Below are positions 63,401 through 64,000 of a stretch of 64,000 nt of DNA, in pieces; positions within the stretch are counted from its first letter, which is position 1; each line of letters opens with the position of its first letter. The stretch lies in the NCBI GenBank assembly GCA_038222225.1, contig JBBRHV010000001.1, positions 53,624 to 117,623 of the forward strand, given 5' to 3'. The DNA comes from JAKLFA01 sp038222225 (GTDB lineage: Bacteria; Omnitrophota; Gorgyraeia; Zapsychrales; JANLHA01). The notes under the pieces were generated by a model. It saw only the letters and a program-made list of their open reading frames with translations, did not search any database and was not told the origin of the DNA. The position numbers were made by a program, and so were the translations under genes.

Positions 63401-64000
63401 GCGAAGAATCAGTTTGATGAAATGGTTGATGACGATGACGAGGTTTTTATTTCAGGGCCTGCAGTATCAAGCGAAGCCACGCCTTCCCAACCTGCTGAAG
63501 ACAGCGCCGTTGAGACAGCTGTTGCATCAGGTTCAGTTGAAGGGGCTGTTGAAGAAGCGGTTCTGCCAGCAACACCGTTCGCAGAGATCTCGGATGATAT
63601 GCCTGTCATGCCCGGCAGCAGTCTGCCGGCAGCAGTTAAGGCTGATATCCGCGCTAGTGACAGAGATTTGCCGGAAGGAGAGAGAGCGGAGGCGATCGCA
63701 TCCATTGCCCAGGCGCCAAATCGCGATCTTCTGGATGCAATGATTGGCGTTCAGTTTGGCGGTCATATGGGACAGGTCTCAAAAGACCATGAACTTCAGG
63801 CTGATGCGATCACTCATCCGTTTGAGGAGGGGATTATTCGTGCGGCAAGACAGCGGGCAAATGCATTAGATGCTCCATTTTTAGAGCATCCGTTAGAGCA
63901 GTCCGCTCTTGTTAATAACGTGACTTCTGAAATCTCAAGGCCGGAAGATCTGAAAAAGTTTGACATTTCTGTCAGCATGCATGGAACAAAGCGCTGGCTG
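2..64000 (+). CDS. Giant multidomain protein, partial at both ends (at least 21,333 codons); candidate polyprotein
   Basis: A single + strand frame starting at base 2 is open to the last base, with no in-frame TAA, TAG or TGA, and neither its start nor its stop lies in the window. Known domains are in this same frame throughout: GT48 near 13 kb, GT5 near 30 kb, nucleoside diphosphate kinase near 32 kb, CofD/YvcK-like near 42.5 kb, VTC near 53 kb and a sugar transferase near 62 kb. From 15.4 kb on, modules are separated by about 53 copies of a T-N-[S/A]-A-V-L peptide. Several modules start with internal Tat, lipoprotein or Sec signals. I see no ribosome binding site at module starts, which favours translation as one chain. 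Giant ORFs of this order are known from Omnitrophota. The one weak point is 44.01-44.44 kb, where the frame may have been joined by a one-base deletion. Confidence 0.9.
461..2720 (+). other. Domain region: short coiled coil then large unrecognised beta-rich domain
   Basis: About 60 residues rich in A, E, K and Q (roughly 500-710) look like a coiled coil. They are followed by some 650 residues rich in W, Y, F, G and N, with alternating polar and hydrophobic stretches typical of extracellular or envelope beta structures. I do not recognise a family. There is no T-N-S-A-V-L motif and no membrane helix. The composition fits a carbohydrate-binding or surface-exposed role, but nothing in the sequence fixes a function. 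Confidence 0.4.
2721..4850 (+). other. Domain region: long alpha-helical, coiled-coil-like stretch
   Basis: About 710 residues are predominantly helical in character: frequent heptad-like L/I/A spacing, many E, Q, N and R, few glycines. Lengths and tyrosine/asparagine richness recall periplasmic helical hairpins of outer-membrane channel proteins, and a beta-barrel-like section follows directly, but I see no diagnostic TolC-family motif. It probably acts as a rigid spacer or assembly surface in the envelope; this is inference from composition only. Confidence 0.4.
4851..6796 (+). other. Domain region: outer-membrane beta-barrel-like section
   Basis: From about 5170 to 5990 there is a series of roughly ten-residue segments in which hydrophobic and polar residues alternate and aromatic residues sit at strand ends, separated by G/N/D turns (for example near 5340, 5560, 5680, 5760, 5870). 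This is the usual look of outer-membrane barrel strands. The rest, to 6796, is mixed sequence without a recognised family. In a polyprotein this could be a membrane-inserted segment of the N-terminal envelope part. A soluble beta-sandwich is not excluded. Confidence 0.4.
6797..7262 (+). repeat. Two tandem copies of a 76-residue unit
   Basis: The segment around 6854 (E-A-L-Q-W-I-L-D-G-K-L-I-Y) recurs exactly 228 bases later at 7082, giving two in-frame 76-residue units. Both share A-T-H-V-L-A-T-A-D-G, L-V-G-Y-G and a final E-x-F-M-K-D-K-V. DNA identity is highest in the L-T-G-A-E-A-L-Q-W core. The second copy has drifted at scattered positions, so this is an older duplication rather than an assembly stutter. 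The function of the unit is unknown. Confidence 0.85.
7263..10160 (+). other. Domain region: beta-rich, unrecognised, probably extracytoplasmic
   Basis: About 965 residues are dominated by short beta-strand-like segments with many V, T, Y, K, E and D-G turns, and almost no cysteine. A helical insert rich in E, Q and R lies near 8730-8870. The general look resembles extracellular beta-sandwich or YD-like repeat regions, but I could not match a family or a catalytic motif. It ends directly before a membrane helix, so it is likely on the outer side of that helix. Confidence 0.35.
10161..10753 (+). other. Membrane helix and helical linker leading into the glucan synthase-like enzyme
   Basis: A hydrophobic helix at about 10185-10255 (L-F-V-F-L-A-F-G-V-G-R-L-W) is followed by a basic K/R-rich turn, which suggests that the following helical sequence lies in the cytoplasm. 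A second short hydrophobic stretch is near 10660-10690. The segment ends at T-N-A-S-V-N (10754-10771), the first, divergent relative of the T-N-[S/A]-A-V-L motif that dominates from 15.4 kb on. Confidence 0.5.
10778..15394 (+). other. Module: 1,3-beta-glucan (callose) synthase-like, GT48-type membrane enzyme
   Basis: A run of membrane helices (about 11098-11900) precedes a cytoplasmic core, and more helices follow (13790-15300), the layout of FKS1/callose synthases, which polymerise UDP-glucose into 1,3-beta-glucan. Core motifs follow the family order: V-C-P-I-F-E-E near 12330; R-A-W-V-S-Y-R-F-Q with F-S-R-T-A-R-G at 12659-12720 (FKS: W-A-S-L-R-x-Q-T-L-Y-R-T); G-Q-G-K-P-V-N-Q-N-N near 13190 (FKS: G-x-G-K-x-x-N-Q-N); D-M-N-Q-D-M-Y-L-E-E at 13253-13282 (D-x-N-Q-D-x-Y-L-E-E); F-H-Y-G-H-P-D-F at 13460-13483; N-E-D-I-F-G-A near 13535; G-A-G-x-S-E-Q near 13665. 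The similarity is by eye but dense and collinear. GT48 is chiefly a eukaryotic family, so transfer or deep divergence is implied. The tail after 14400 has further helices and charged linkers. Confidence 0.8.
15395..15412 (+). other. First canonical inter-module motif (T-N-S-A-V-L)
   Basis: This is the first exact copy of the hexapeptide that recurs about 53 times to the right. Start positions of all copies: 10754 (weak), 15395, 19505, 19853, 20123, 20438, 20696, 21548, 21710, 22163, 22670, 23975, 24755, 25664, 26981, 27452, 28622, 29555, 31727, 32336, 32978, 33641, 33770, 35405, 35711, 36257, 36704, 36842, 37043, 38900, 40100, 40727, 42128, 44438, 44474, 45122, 45917, 46745, 47444, 47615, 49166, 49610, 52028, 52916, 53720, 56114, 57977, 59231, 60089, 60887, 61631, 62321, 63299. 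Each spans 18 bases. Position 2 is Asn in all but one (61631, Ser); a Ser often follows the Leu. Confidence 0.95.
15413..16760 (+). other. Module: cytidylate kinase-like P-loop domain
   Basis: After about 110 linker residues with an H-E-A-G-A motif at 15770 (zincin-like but lacking the second His), a kinase starts. It has a P-loop G-L-S-A-T-G-K-S at 15860-15883, then I-S-I-G-L-I-Y-R (CMK: D-T-G-A-M-Y-R), V-V-V-E-G-R near 16230, A-D-V-K-L-N-I with R-A-Q-R-R after it, and a final V-V-E-I-D-T-T near 16665. This is the order of bacterial cytidylate kinase (ATP + CMP to ADP + CDP). The usual Arg-Asp after V-V-V-E-G is R-I-A, so catalysis may be altered. Between core and C terminus lies a two-copy 21-residue charged repeat. 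Confidence 0.7.
16486..16611 (+). repeat. Two tandem 63-base units inside the cytidylate kinase-like module
   Basis: Two in-frame copies of a 21-residue unit (A-E-K-R-V-x-A-E-x-A-x-K-I-E-E-G) start near 16486 and 16549. They form a charged helical insertion in the region where cytidylate kinases have their lid and Arg-rich segment. The copies differ at several third positions and a few amino acids. Confidence 0.8.
16761..18385 (+). other. Module part: HD-type phosphohydrolase domain plus helical extension
   Basis: An H-D pair at 17093-17098 sits in L-H-D-I-G-Y, followed by H-M-R-V-G-A-E-M-A and a later I-S-Q-H-G. These are the metal ligands of the HD superfamily, which hydrolyses nucleotides or phosphoesters. 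The domain is joined to the kinase-like part without a T-N-S-A-V-L motif between them, so the two may form one protein unit. About 350 less conserved residues follow. The unit closes at a degenerate G-S-A-V-N (18386-18400). The substrate cannot be told. Confidence 0.65.
18401..19504 (+). other. Module: SAM-methyltransferase-like (CheR-type fold)
   Basis: The module opens with a strand and nucleotide-binding-like turn F-R-I-L-V-M-G-C near 18430, then I-E-I-V-G-N-D-I near 18533 (the acidic residue after the second strand of class I methyltransferases), and V-V-I-N-S-R and G-G-L-L-L-F-D in the later strands. The layout resembles the CheR-like module at 45.1-45.9 kb. The glycine loop is irregular, so SAM binding is uncertain. 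The last 170 residues are helical and not recognised. It closes with T-N-S-A-V-L at 19505. Confidence 0.5.
19523..20695 (+). repeat. Tandem duplication of a 195-residue module containing the motif
   Basis: The sequence beginning G-S-V-V-H-T-S-S at about 19760 returns 585 bases later near 20345. In both copies it runs W-R-x-Y-F-E-G-K-L, T-N-A-A-V, D-R-M-G-K-T, D-Y-E-A-E-F and W-x-x-F-R-A-A-V-E-A. The preceding V-T-D-x-S-D and V-A-K-E-Q segments are also shared, so the unit is 195 residues and carries its own T-N-A-A-V copy (19853 and 20438). A diverged S-N-A-A-V-N (20123) divides the two. No enzyme is recognised; the unit is charged and helical. Confidence 0.85.
20714..21547 (+). other. Module: Tat/lipoprotein-signalled HExxH metalloprotease-like protein
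   Basis: Directly after L-N-A-A-V-L the chain reads S-R-R-N-F-I-Q (20714-20734), a twin-arginine signal, then a hydrophobic stretch and a lipobox L-A-G-G-C at 20762-20776. The mature part has H-E-A-V-H at 21224-21238 and a downstream E-I-E-K-E-A-Y at about 21314, which fits a zincin active site with a glutamate third ligand. As a free protein this would be an exported, lipid-anchored zinc peptidase of about 270 residues. Inside a 21,000-residue chain the signal could not work unless the N terminus were freed. It is one candidate for a processing enzyme, which is speculation. Confidence 0.65.
21566..22669 (+). other. Linker-rich region with motif copies and a phosphodiester-glycosidase-like piece
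   Basis: Low-complexity, proline-, asparagine- and acid-rich sequence holds motif copies at 21710 (A-N-A-A-V-T) and 22163 (A-N-S-A-V-T). The stretch at about 21633-21730 is repeated at about 33693-33790. From about 22240 to 22545 a compact piece with G-V-V-G-N-T-M, V-V-D-A-G-S-R-G and a final Y-L-N-V-L resembles the C-terminal half of NAGPA/DUF2233 phosphodiester glycosidases (L-D-G-G-G-S), but the N-terminal half is missing. The closing motif T-N-A-A-S (22670) is degenerate. Confidence 0.4.
22685..23974 (+). other. Module: Tat-signalled protein of unknown function
   Basis: After a basic, disordered linker the sequence M-G-R-R-N-F-I-R (22781-22804) starts a twin-arginine signal followed by a glycine- and alanine-rich hydrophobic core. 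The mature part, about 360 residues, is mainly helical with no motif I recognise. An ATG stands at the natural N terminus (22781) but has no ribosome binding site before it, so independent initiation is not supported. It ends with T-N-P-A-V-L at 23975. Confidence 0.5.
23993..24754 (+). other. Module: signal-anchor protein of unknown function
   Basis: About 25 residues after the motif, a basic segment (R-V-T-G-R-S-F-V-R) leads into a hydrophobic helix near 24047-24100, the usual form of an uncleaved signal anchor. The rest has a compact beta-like domain (24150-24400) and a charged, proline-rich tail ending in T-N-P-S-V-L at 24755. No family is recognised. Confidence 0.45.
24773..25663 (+). other. 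Module: signal-anchor protein with beta-rich C-terminal part, unknown
   Basis: The module starts with a short linker and a single hydrophobic helix (F-A-L-M-A-L-I-A-S-I, about 24810-24880), then helical and beta-rich sequence. I see no catalytic motif. Together with the preceding module it forms a pair of similar layout, each with linker, N-terminal anchor and soluble domain, between two motif copies. It closes at T-N-S-A-V-L (25664). Confidence 0.4.
25682..26980 (+). other. Module: multi-helix membrane protein, unknown
   Basis: A beta-rich start (25690-26080) is followed by a signal-like hydrophobic segment with an A-A-A-A stretch near 26165-26190 and at least five more probable membrane helices to about 26780. 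The loops carry R/K clusters (for example near 26270-26300 and 26490-26560). No transporter signature is visible. It ends at the divergent motif T-N-A-S-I-L (26981). Confidence 0.45.
26999..27451 (+). other. Module: short membrane-anchored protein, unknown
   Basis: About 150 residues: one or two hydrophobic helices at about 27060-27160, then a charged helical tail rich in E, D, K and R. No family is recognised. It lies between T-N-A-S-I-L (26981) and A-N-S-A-V-I (27452) and is among the smaller units of the chain. Confidence 0.4.
27470..28621 (+). other. Module: HEAT-repeat domain followed by coiled coil
   Basis: From about 27620 to 28070 there are repeated pairs of helices with the signature A-x-x-L-G-D-L-G-x-R-x-A-x-x-P-L-L-x-L-L followed by V-R-R-S-A-x-E-A-L-K-K. 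These are PBS-lyase-type HEAT repeats, about four copies, which usually bind proteins. A long coiled-coil-like E/R/A-rich part (28190-28610) follows. The two together suggest a scaffolding or docking unit. Confidence 0.8.
28640..29554 (+). other. Module: Cys/His transglutaminase- or papain-like domain (tentative)
   Basis: A helix start G-C-G-E-C-G-E-R-V at 28784-28810 offers a nucleophile-like Cys (28787 or 28796), and D-H-F-V-L-E-V (His at 28922) sits at the start of a strand about 42 residues later, with a polar W-L-G-F-S-D after it. Cys at a helix N terminus, His in a strand and a following Asp is the pattern of transglutaminase-like and NlpC-like proteins. The match is by pattern only. 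The second half (29100-29550) is not recognised. Confidence 0.4.
29573..31726 (+). other. Module: glycogen/starch synthase-like GT5 glycosyltransferase with N-terminal beta domain
   Basis: After about 120 beta-rich residues, a GT-B enzyme follows: E-G-G-A-G-A-V-L at 30011 (family K-x-G-G-L-G-D-V), H-D-H-H-T-G-L-I-P at 30437, F-T-I-H-N-V-G-Y-Q-G-D near 30515, G-G-I-I-N-G-L-D near 30820, N-K-L-S-L-Q-K-A-L near 30937, V-S-R-F-V-S-Q-K near 31075, and F-E-P-C-G-L-T-Q (E at 31355) with R-Y-G-A-I-P-I-V-R-Y-T-G-G-L-x-D-T-V. This is the full order of ADP/UDP-glucose glycogen synthases, with the catalytic Glu kept. The lysine of K-x-G-G is Ser here, so activity may be reduced or the donor changed. Length is typical of the family. 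Confidence 0.85.
31745..32335 (+). other. Module: nucleoside diphosphate kinase-like domain
   Basis: Family motifs occur in order: F-G-Y-F-M-I-K-P-D-A at 31826-31855 (I-K-P-D-A is the NDK start), Q-P-F-F near 31997, G-P-V-T-I-V-V-V near 32039, an A-P-G-T-I-R-like P-G-T-L-R near 32131, and N-R-L-H-R-P-D-S at 32210-32233 (N-x-x-H-G-S-D-S in the family). His 32219-32221 is at the phospho-acceptor position. NDK exchanges gamma-phosphate between nucleotides. The Gly after the His is Arg. It is a complete domain flanked by motifs on both sides. Confidence 0.8.
32354..32977 (+). other. Module: CheD-like glutamine deamidase domain (copy 1)
   Basis: D-C-V-C-C-I-L-L-E-P with Cys at 32555, then A-L-F-H-V-L-P with His at 32606, matches the CheD catalytic layout (G-S-C-V-x-V-x-L-x-D and H-x-x-L-P). 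V-V-I-L-H-G-G-I-Q near 32740 matches the G-G-A-Q strand. The end, R-A-A-G-I-T with D-V-D-P-R-W-L-G-R near 32850, matches the last CheD helix and strand. CheD deamidates receptor glutamines in chemotaxis; a general protein deamidase role is possible here. Confidence 0.65.
32996..33640 (+). other. Module: class I SAM methyltransferase
   Basis: The glycine loop V-V-D-I-G-A-G-H-G-R-G near 33192-33225 is the classic motif I. A-N-L-V-I-S-I and G-G-V-S-Y-Y-Q-I in later strands complete the Rossmann-like methyltransferase fold of about 200 residues. The substrate is not evident. It follows the CheD-like module and is bounded by motifs at 32978 and 33641. Confidence 0.7.
33659..35404 (+). other. Module: Sec-signal, multi-helix membrane protein with transglycosylase-like domain
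   Basis: A linker copy shared with 21.6 kb ends in T-N-A-A-V-M, and that Met (33785) begins M-K-T-N-R-L-V-W, a hydrophobic core and S-P-L-Q-A-A-G, which is a textbook Sec signal peptide with an A-x-A-like site near 33860. About six membrane helices follow (33860-34600). The C-terminal part has A-S-I-I-F-Y-E-Q (Glu at 34847) and G-R-T-S-V-G-V-A-Q-M-W-P near 34912, the pattern of lytic transglycosylase/SLT domains (catalytic Glu, then G-x-x-Q-x-x-P). It would cleave peptidoglycan glycan strands. No ribosome binding site precedes the Met. Confidence 0.6.
35423..35710 (+). other. Module: short single- or double-helix membrane unit
   Basis: About 95 residues: a linker, one hydrophobic hairpin (about 35540-35640) and a charged tail ending in V-N-P-A-V-L at 35711. 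No family is recognised. Small hydrophobic units such as this between two motif copies are hard to see as folded domains of a single chain, but could be small membrane proteins if released. Confidence 0.4.
35729..36256 (+). other. Module: signal-like N terminus, helical protein with C-terminal membrane helix
   Basis: The start S-S-L-F-A-A-V-A-L-G-V-S-A (about 35768-35810) looks like a short secretion signal. A helical, charged middle part is followed by a membrane helix (36125-36175) and a basic tail. The function is unknown. It ends with R-N-S-A-V-H at 36257. Confidence 0.35.
36275..37042 (+). other. Three small helical modules between closely spaced motif copies
   Basis: Motif copies at 36704, 36842 and 37043 divide this stretch into units of about 143, 40 and 61 residues. 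The first is helical with four cysteines (36447, 36450, 36537, 36546). The other two are short and charged. The two N-S-A-V-H-S-S sequences (36257 and 36704) are alike, pointing to local duplication of the linker. No family is recognised. Confidence 0.35.
37061..38899 (+). other. Module: DUF1152-like domain with helical C-terminal extension
   Basis: G-G-G-G-D-V-L-G-G near 37174-37200 and, about 135 residues on, L-D-M-G-G-D-V-L-A near 37601, followed by S-P-V-T-D-T-V-I-L-G and A-L-G-G-D-G-E-L near 37780, are the successive signatures of DUF1152 proteins, in the usual order and spacing. The biochemical role of the family is not settled. The remaining 360 residues (37830-38890) are helical and unrecognised. 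Confidence 0.7.
38918..40099 (+). other. Module: membrane-anchored SAM methyltransferase-like
   Basis: Two or three hydrophobic helices lie at about 39020-39220. A class I methyltransferase fold follows: G-V-L-V-L-G-A-G-A-G-L-D-A (glycine loop at 39521-39535), then M-D-I-L-D-I-D-P near 39599 with the acidic residue expected to bind the SAM ribose, and a strand A-F-F-N-I-P-N near 39794 at the motif IV position. The N-I-P-N is reminiscent of N-P-P-x of N-methyltransferases such as PrmC, but not identical. The substrate is unknown. Confidence 0.6.
40118..40726 (+). other. Module: membrane protein with CPBP-protease-like E-E motif, truncated
   Basis: Two or three hydrophobic helices (40180-40365) lead directly into A-P-V-V-E-E-P-I-F-F (the E-E pair at 40367-40372), which resembles the first catalytic motif of CPBP intramembrane proteases (E-E-x-x-x-R). 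The two later His-containing motifs of that family are absent. What follows is a soluble charged region. It is either a degenerate CPBP fragment or a chance resemblance. Confidence 0.3.
40745..42127 (+). other. Module: helical domain and glycine-rich linker, unknown
   Basis: A linker is followed by a helical domain (41070-41700) containing M-L-E-E-M-L-H-I-A, which recalls a metal-binding helix but lacks a complete H-E-x-x-H. From 41930 to 42060 there is a pronounced G/S/D/A-rich low-complexity linker (G-G-D-G-S-G-S-G-G-S-S-G-G-D), typical of flexible connectors. It ends with S-N-S-A-V-L at 42128. No function is assigned. Confidence 0.35.
44156..44162 (+). promoter_or_regulatory. Shine-Dalgarno sequence for the small ORF at 44170
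   Basis: A-G-G-G-G-G-G lies seven bases before the ATG at 44170, a strong purine-rich ribosome binding site. I noticed no comparable site ahead of any motif-bounded module in the window, which makes this spot exceptional. Confidence 0.5.
44170..44409 (+). CDS. Candidate small protein (79 residues) in the -1 frame relative to the giant ORF
   Basis: An ATG with a good ribosome binding site opens a 79-residue ORF ending in TAG at 44407-44409. Its product has a balanced, globular-looking composition (D, E, W, Y, R well mixed) and ordinary codons. The overlapping giant frame at the same place has almost no acidic residues from about 44165 to 44410, the usual sign of a non-coding frame. No family is recognised. 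Upstream, the same -1 frame from 44011 to 44127 also looks like a real C terminus. Either this is a genuine small gene between two giant genes that a one-base deletion at 44010-44013 has made to look fused, or a gene newly buried by fusion, or chance. Confidence 0.4.
   Translation: MVSLEHLEIVGAEHWAGDTYLRTRYPQWSHEYVFIIRRNGEVKGQTSSGQWVDLSRDTCEFIRDKINAFIQERYGGPSP
44438..45121 (+). other. Motif doublet and following unrecognised module
   Basis: T-N-A-A-A-L (44438) and S-N-S-A-V-L (44474) stand only 12 residues apart, directly after the doubtful-frame stretch. The module that follows (about 210 residues) mixes strands and helices with no known motif. An ATG in the giant frame at 44432 lies just before the doublet; if the upstream gene really stops at 44127, a second giant gene could begin about here. 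Confidence 0.4.
45140..45916 (+). other. Module: CheR-type SAM methyltransferase-like
   Basis: L-V-L-G-A-S-T-G-E-E-M-A at 45314-45346 matches the CheR signature (C-S-T-G-E-E-x-Y-S). An acidic residue after a strand, I-L-G-L-E-K-D-P near 45419 (CheR: x-T-D-I-x), and a final V-N-H-I-L-R-C-L region near 45666 (CheR: C-R-N-V-L-I-Y-F) complete it. CheR methylates glutamates of chemoreceptors. It is followed by a divergent CheD-like module, so two chemotaxis-adaptation-like folds are adjacent. The Cys before S-T-G-E-E is Ala here. Confidence 0.65.
45935..46744 (+). other. Module: divergent CheD-like domain (copy 2) with palindrome-bearing tail
   Basis: W-T-C-D-L-L-V-I-N (Cys at 46277) and A-L-F-L-A-H-I-G (His at 46334), then A-A-L-V-V-G-G-Q-A near 46421, follow the Cys, His, G-G-x-Q order of CheD, although overall similarity is low. 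The end of the module carries a perfect 12-base inverted repeat at 46676-46700 that adds G-D-S-H-L-F to the protein. It closes with M-N-S-A-V-L at 46745. Confidence 0.4.
46676..46700. repeat. Perfect inverted repeat, 12-base arms, one-base centre (REP-like palindrome)
   Basis: The left arm 46676-46687 (agaaaaggtgac) and right arm 46689-46700 are exact reverse complements around a single A at 46688. The element is read in frame, giving K-G-D-S-H-L-F-S-K, and lies in the linker between a CheD-like domain and the next motif. It resembles palindromic REP-type elements that spread through bacterial genomes. A family assignment needs a genome-wide count. Confidence 0.75.
46763..47443 (+). other. 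Module: helical domain plus small alpha/beta unit, unknown
   Basis: About 225 residues: an R/E/L-rich helical part (46770-47030), a Q/T/S-rich linker (47040-47130) and a short alpha/beta stretch. There are no known motifs. It is bounded by M-N-S-A-V-L (46745) and V-N-S-A-V-L (47444). Confidence 0.35.
47462..47614 (+). other. Short module: lipoprotein signal with lipobox
   Basis: After about ten residues, F-F-V-R-R-A-K is followed by a hydrophobic core and L-T-G-C at 47543-47554, a good lipobox, then D-K-R-E-N. Only about 20 residues separate the Cys from the next motif (47615), so the unit would be a tiny lipoprotein or a signal left over from a larger one. The second half of the unit, with its motif, is duplicated at about 52.0 kb. 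Confidence 0.55.
47581..47651 (+). repeat. Dispersed repeat, copy 1 (partner at 51994-52064)
   Basis: These 71 bases recur 4,413 bases downstream with only a handful of differences. Both copies encode V-V-V-K-G-I-L-D-A-A-A, N-N-S-A-V-V and G-K-x-A-G-Q. The repeat includes the motif and both flanks, so a motif-bearing linker has been copied as a unit. Confidence 0.85.
47633..49165 (+). other. Module: alpha/beta protein of unknown function
   Basis: About 510 residues. A strand-loop-helix start (T-V-A-V-L-V-Q-S-Y near 47783, followed by V-V-M-V-D-L-M near 47894) suggests a Rossmann-like fold. Later V-I-L-Q-H-D-P near 48599 and C-T-G-T-G-S-F near 48697 are possible ligand loops. The shape recalls GT-B or SAM-dependent enzymes, but no family motif is complete. 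It ends at N-N-P-A-V-L (49166). Confidence 0.35.
49184..49609 (+). other. Module: small helical domain, unknown
   Basis: About 140 residues, mainly helical, rich in L, E, A and R, without a known motif, between N-N-P-A-V-L (49166) and T-N-P-T-V-L (49610). It might be a docking or linker domain for the iron-sulfur-like module that follows. Confidence 0.3.
49628..52027 (+). other. Module: radical-SAM-like protein with C-x-x-C-x-x-C cluster
   Basis: V-Q-C-T-L-C-P-F-C has cysteines at 49850, 49859 and 49868. It is followed by strands with V-A-G-E-E-T-L near 50009 and F-I-S-N-G near 50132, then C-F-M-S-L-S-W-D near 50225. In radical SAM enzymes the cluster is followed by a G-G-E-P-like strand, an x-x-S-N-G strand and an x-x-S-L-D strand in that order. 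The cysteine spacing (C-x2-C-x2-C) differs from the canonical C-x3-C-x2-C, so the assignment is tentative. About 500 further residues are helical and unrecognised. Confidence 0.45.
51994..52064 (+). repeat. Dispersed repeat, copy 2 (partner at 47581-47651)
   Basis: Near-identical to 47581-47651, including N-N-S-A-V-V at 52028. Here it forms the end of the radical-SAM-like module, whereas copy 1 forms the end of a lipoprotein-like module. The same boundary cassette thus serves unrelated neighbours. Confidence 0.85.
52046..52915 (+). other. Module: unknown alpha/beta domain, possibly a degenerate CheD-like fold
   Basis: V-V-C-L-W-Y-E near 52448 with G-V-L-Q-F-L-A-P near 52484 and V-I-L-T-G-G-Q-A-G near 52535 follow the Cys, (His), G-G-x-Q order of CheD, but the His position is Gln, so an active deamidase is unlikely. 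The rest of the 290 residues is unrecognised, with several cysteines near 52680-52750. It ends at T-N-A-A-I-V (52916). Confidence 0.3.
52934..53719 (+). other. Module: VTC domain (polyphosphate polymerase-like, triphosphate-tunnel fold)
   Basis: R-I-E-F-K-Y-P-I near 52952 (VTC: R-x-E-x-K-Y), V-Y-L-D-T near 53090, K-L-R-V-R-W-Y near 53150, F-E-I-K-R-K near 53192, R-I-T-F-D-H-D near 53447, L-E-I-K-H-T at about 53561 and K-Y-V-G-G near 53648 are the ordered basic and acidic residues that line the tunnel of VTC/CYTH proteins. Such domains make polyphosphate from nucleoside triphosphates at membranes. The domain is complete, about 250 residues, and without its own membrane helices. Confidence 0.8.
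53738..56113 (+). other. Module: coiled-coil and HTH-like regions, unknown
   Basis: A helical start is followed by L-R-L-A-K-G-W-T-M-Q-T-A-A near 54488, with a downstream W-E-R-H-G-R-V-P, which together resemble the XRE-type helix-turn-helix pattern. Then comes a long Q/R/K/E-rich coiled coil (about 54680-55000), a basic P/A-rich linker and further helical domains. It is the second-longest motif-free stretch (2.4 kb) of the modular part, so it may be one large protein. Confidence 0.4.
56132..57976 (+). other. Module: large helical protein, unknown
   Basis: About 610 residues, predominantly helical, with many K, R and E. No catalytic motif or membrane helix is seen. The general look fits a nucleic-acid- or protein-binding helical array. 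It is bounded by V-N-S-A-V-L on both sides (56114 and 57977). Confidence 0.3.
57995..59230 (+). other. Module: multi-helix membrane protein, unknown
   Basis: A serine- and arginine-rich linker and a soluble start (58080-58480) precede about six hydrophobic helices (58500-59130). The loops contain aromatic and basic residues. No transporter or enzyme signature is recognised. It ends at V-N-S-A-V-V (59231), directly ahead of the uridine-kinase-like module. Confidence 0.4.
59249..60088 (+). other. Module: uridine kinase/phosphoribulokinase-like P-loop enzyme
   Basis: A P-loop G-L-T-A-A-G-K-T at 59408-59431 follows a hydrophobic strand. Then come P-G-D-N-Y-Y-K-N near 59480 (uridine kinase: D-x-Y-Y-x-D), F-D-S-P-E-A-L-D near 59537 (F-D-H-P-D-A-x-D), V-I-D-S-I-H-A-L near 59696 (V-E-G-I-x-A-L) and R-D-M-A-T-R-G near 59810 (R-R-D-x-x-x-R-G). 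This is the full motif order of uridine kinases, which phosphorylate uridine or cytidine. The length is somewhat above the family's usual size because of an N-terminal helical extension. Confidence 0.8.
60107..60886 (+). other. Module: HD-type phosphohydrolase
   Basis: An upstream H-T-L-G-L-L-D-V-L (near 60302), W-H-D-F-G-K-D (H-D at 60392-60397), a later H-P-I-N-G-A-E-L (60437) and R-F-H-M (near 60530) form the metal-ligand set of HD domains. The spacing is close to the HD domain of CCA-adding enzymes and related nucleotidases. It would hydrolyse a phosphate ester. It follows the uridine-kinase-like module, just as another HD domain follows the cytidylate-kinase-like one at 15-18 kb. Confidence 0.7.
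60905..61630 (+). other. Module: CheD-like deamidase domain (copy 3)
   Basis: V-L-S-C-M-G-L-A-L-K (Cys at 61118) and F-G-L-G-H-V-G (His at 61175) reproduce the S-C-V-x-V-x-L and H-x-x-L elements of CheD, about the same distance apart as in copy 1. The later part is more divergent. The module ends with T-S-A-A-V-L (61631), the only copy without the Asn. Confidence 0.5.
61649..62320 (+). other. Module: polyprenyl-phosphate sugar-1-phosphate transferase (bacterial sugar transferase family)
   Basis: After an N-terminal membrane segment (about 61720-61800) come S-S-P-G-P-V-F-E (61820 on), R-V-G-Y-Q-G near 61850, K-L-R-T-F near 61886, L-L-R-P-T-G-L-D-E-I-P-Q at 61949-61984 and W-F-G-P-R-P-Q near 62018. 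These are the defining motifs of WbaP/WcaJ-type enzymes, which load a sugar phosphate onto undecaprenyl phosphate to start polysaccharide synthesis. The Asp-Glu pair is kept. A second hydrophobic stretch near 62215-62260 may be a further helix. Confidence 0.85.
62339..63298 (+). other. Module: Tat-signalled protein of unknown function
   Basis: R-R-S-F-L-K at 62414-62431 is an exact consensus twin-arginine motif, followed by a short hydrophobic core and an A-N-G-S-G-A-like end. It stands 25 residues after T-N-S-A-V-L. The mature part (about 270 residues) is helical, with two cysteines near 62710 and 62947, and is not recognised. It ends with A-N-S-A-V-L at 63299. Confidence 0.55.
63317..64000 (+). 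other. Acidic/alanine-rich linker and start of the next module, cut by the window end
   Basis: About 120 residues of low-complexity sequence (S, E, D, A, P, V) follow the last motif; then a helical segment begins near 63700 with no recognised family. The frame is open at the last base, so the module and the gene continue beyond the window. Confidence 0.5.

Noticed and set aside
2..64000. Recoded stop codons as the reason for the open frame
   Set aside because: The frame contains no TAA, TAG or TGA under the standard code, so no recoding is needed, and the other frames have stops at ordinary frequency.
1..64000. tRNA, rRNA, CRISPR arrays, insertion sequences, riboswitches or terminators
   Set aside because: I saw no such signals by eye; the whole window is covered by the coding frame, and the only strong palindrome (46676) is read in frame and is not followed by a T-run.
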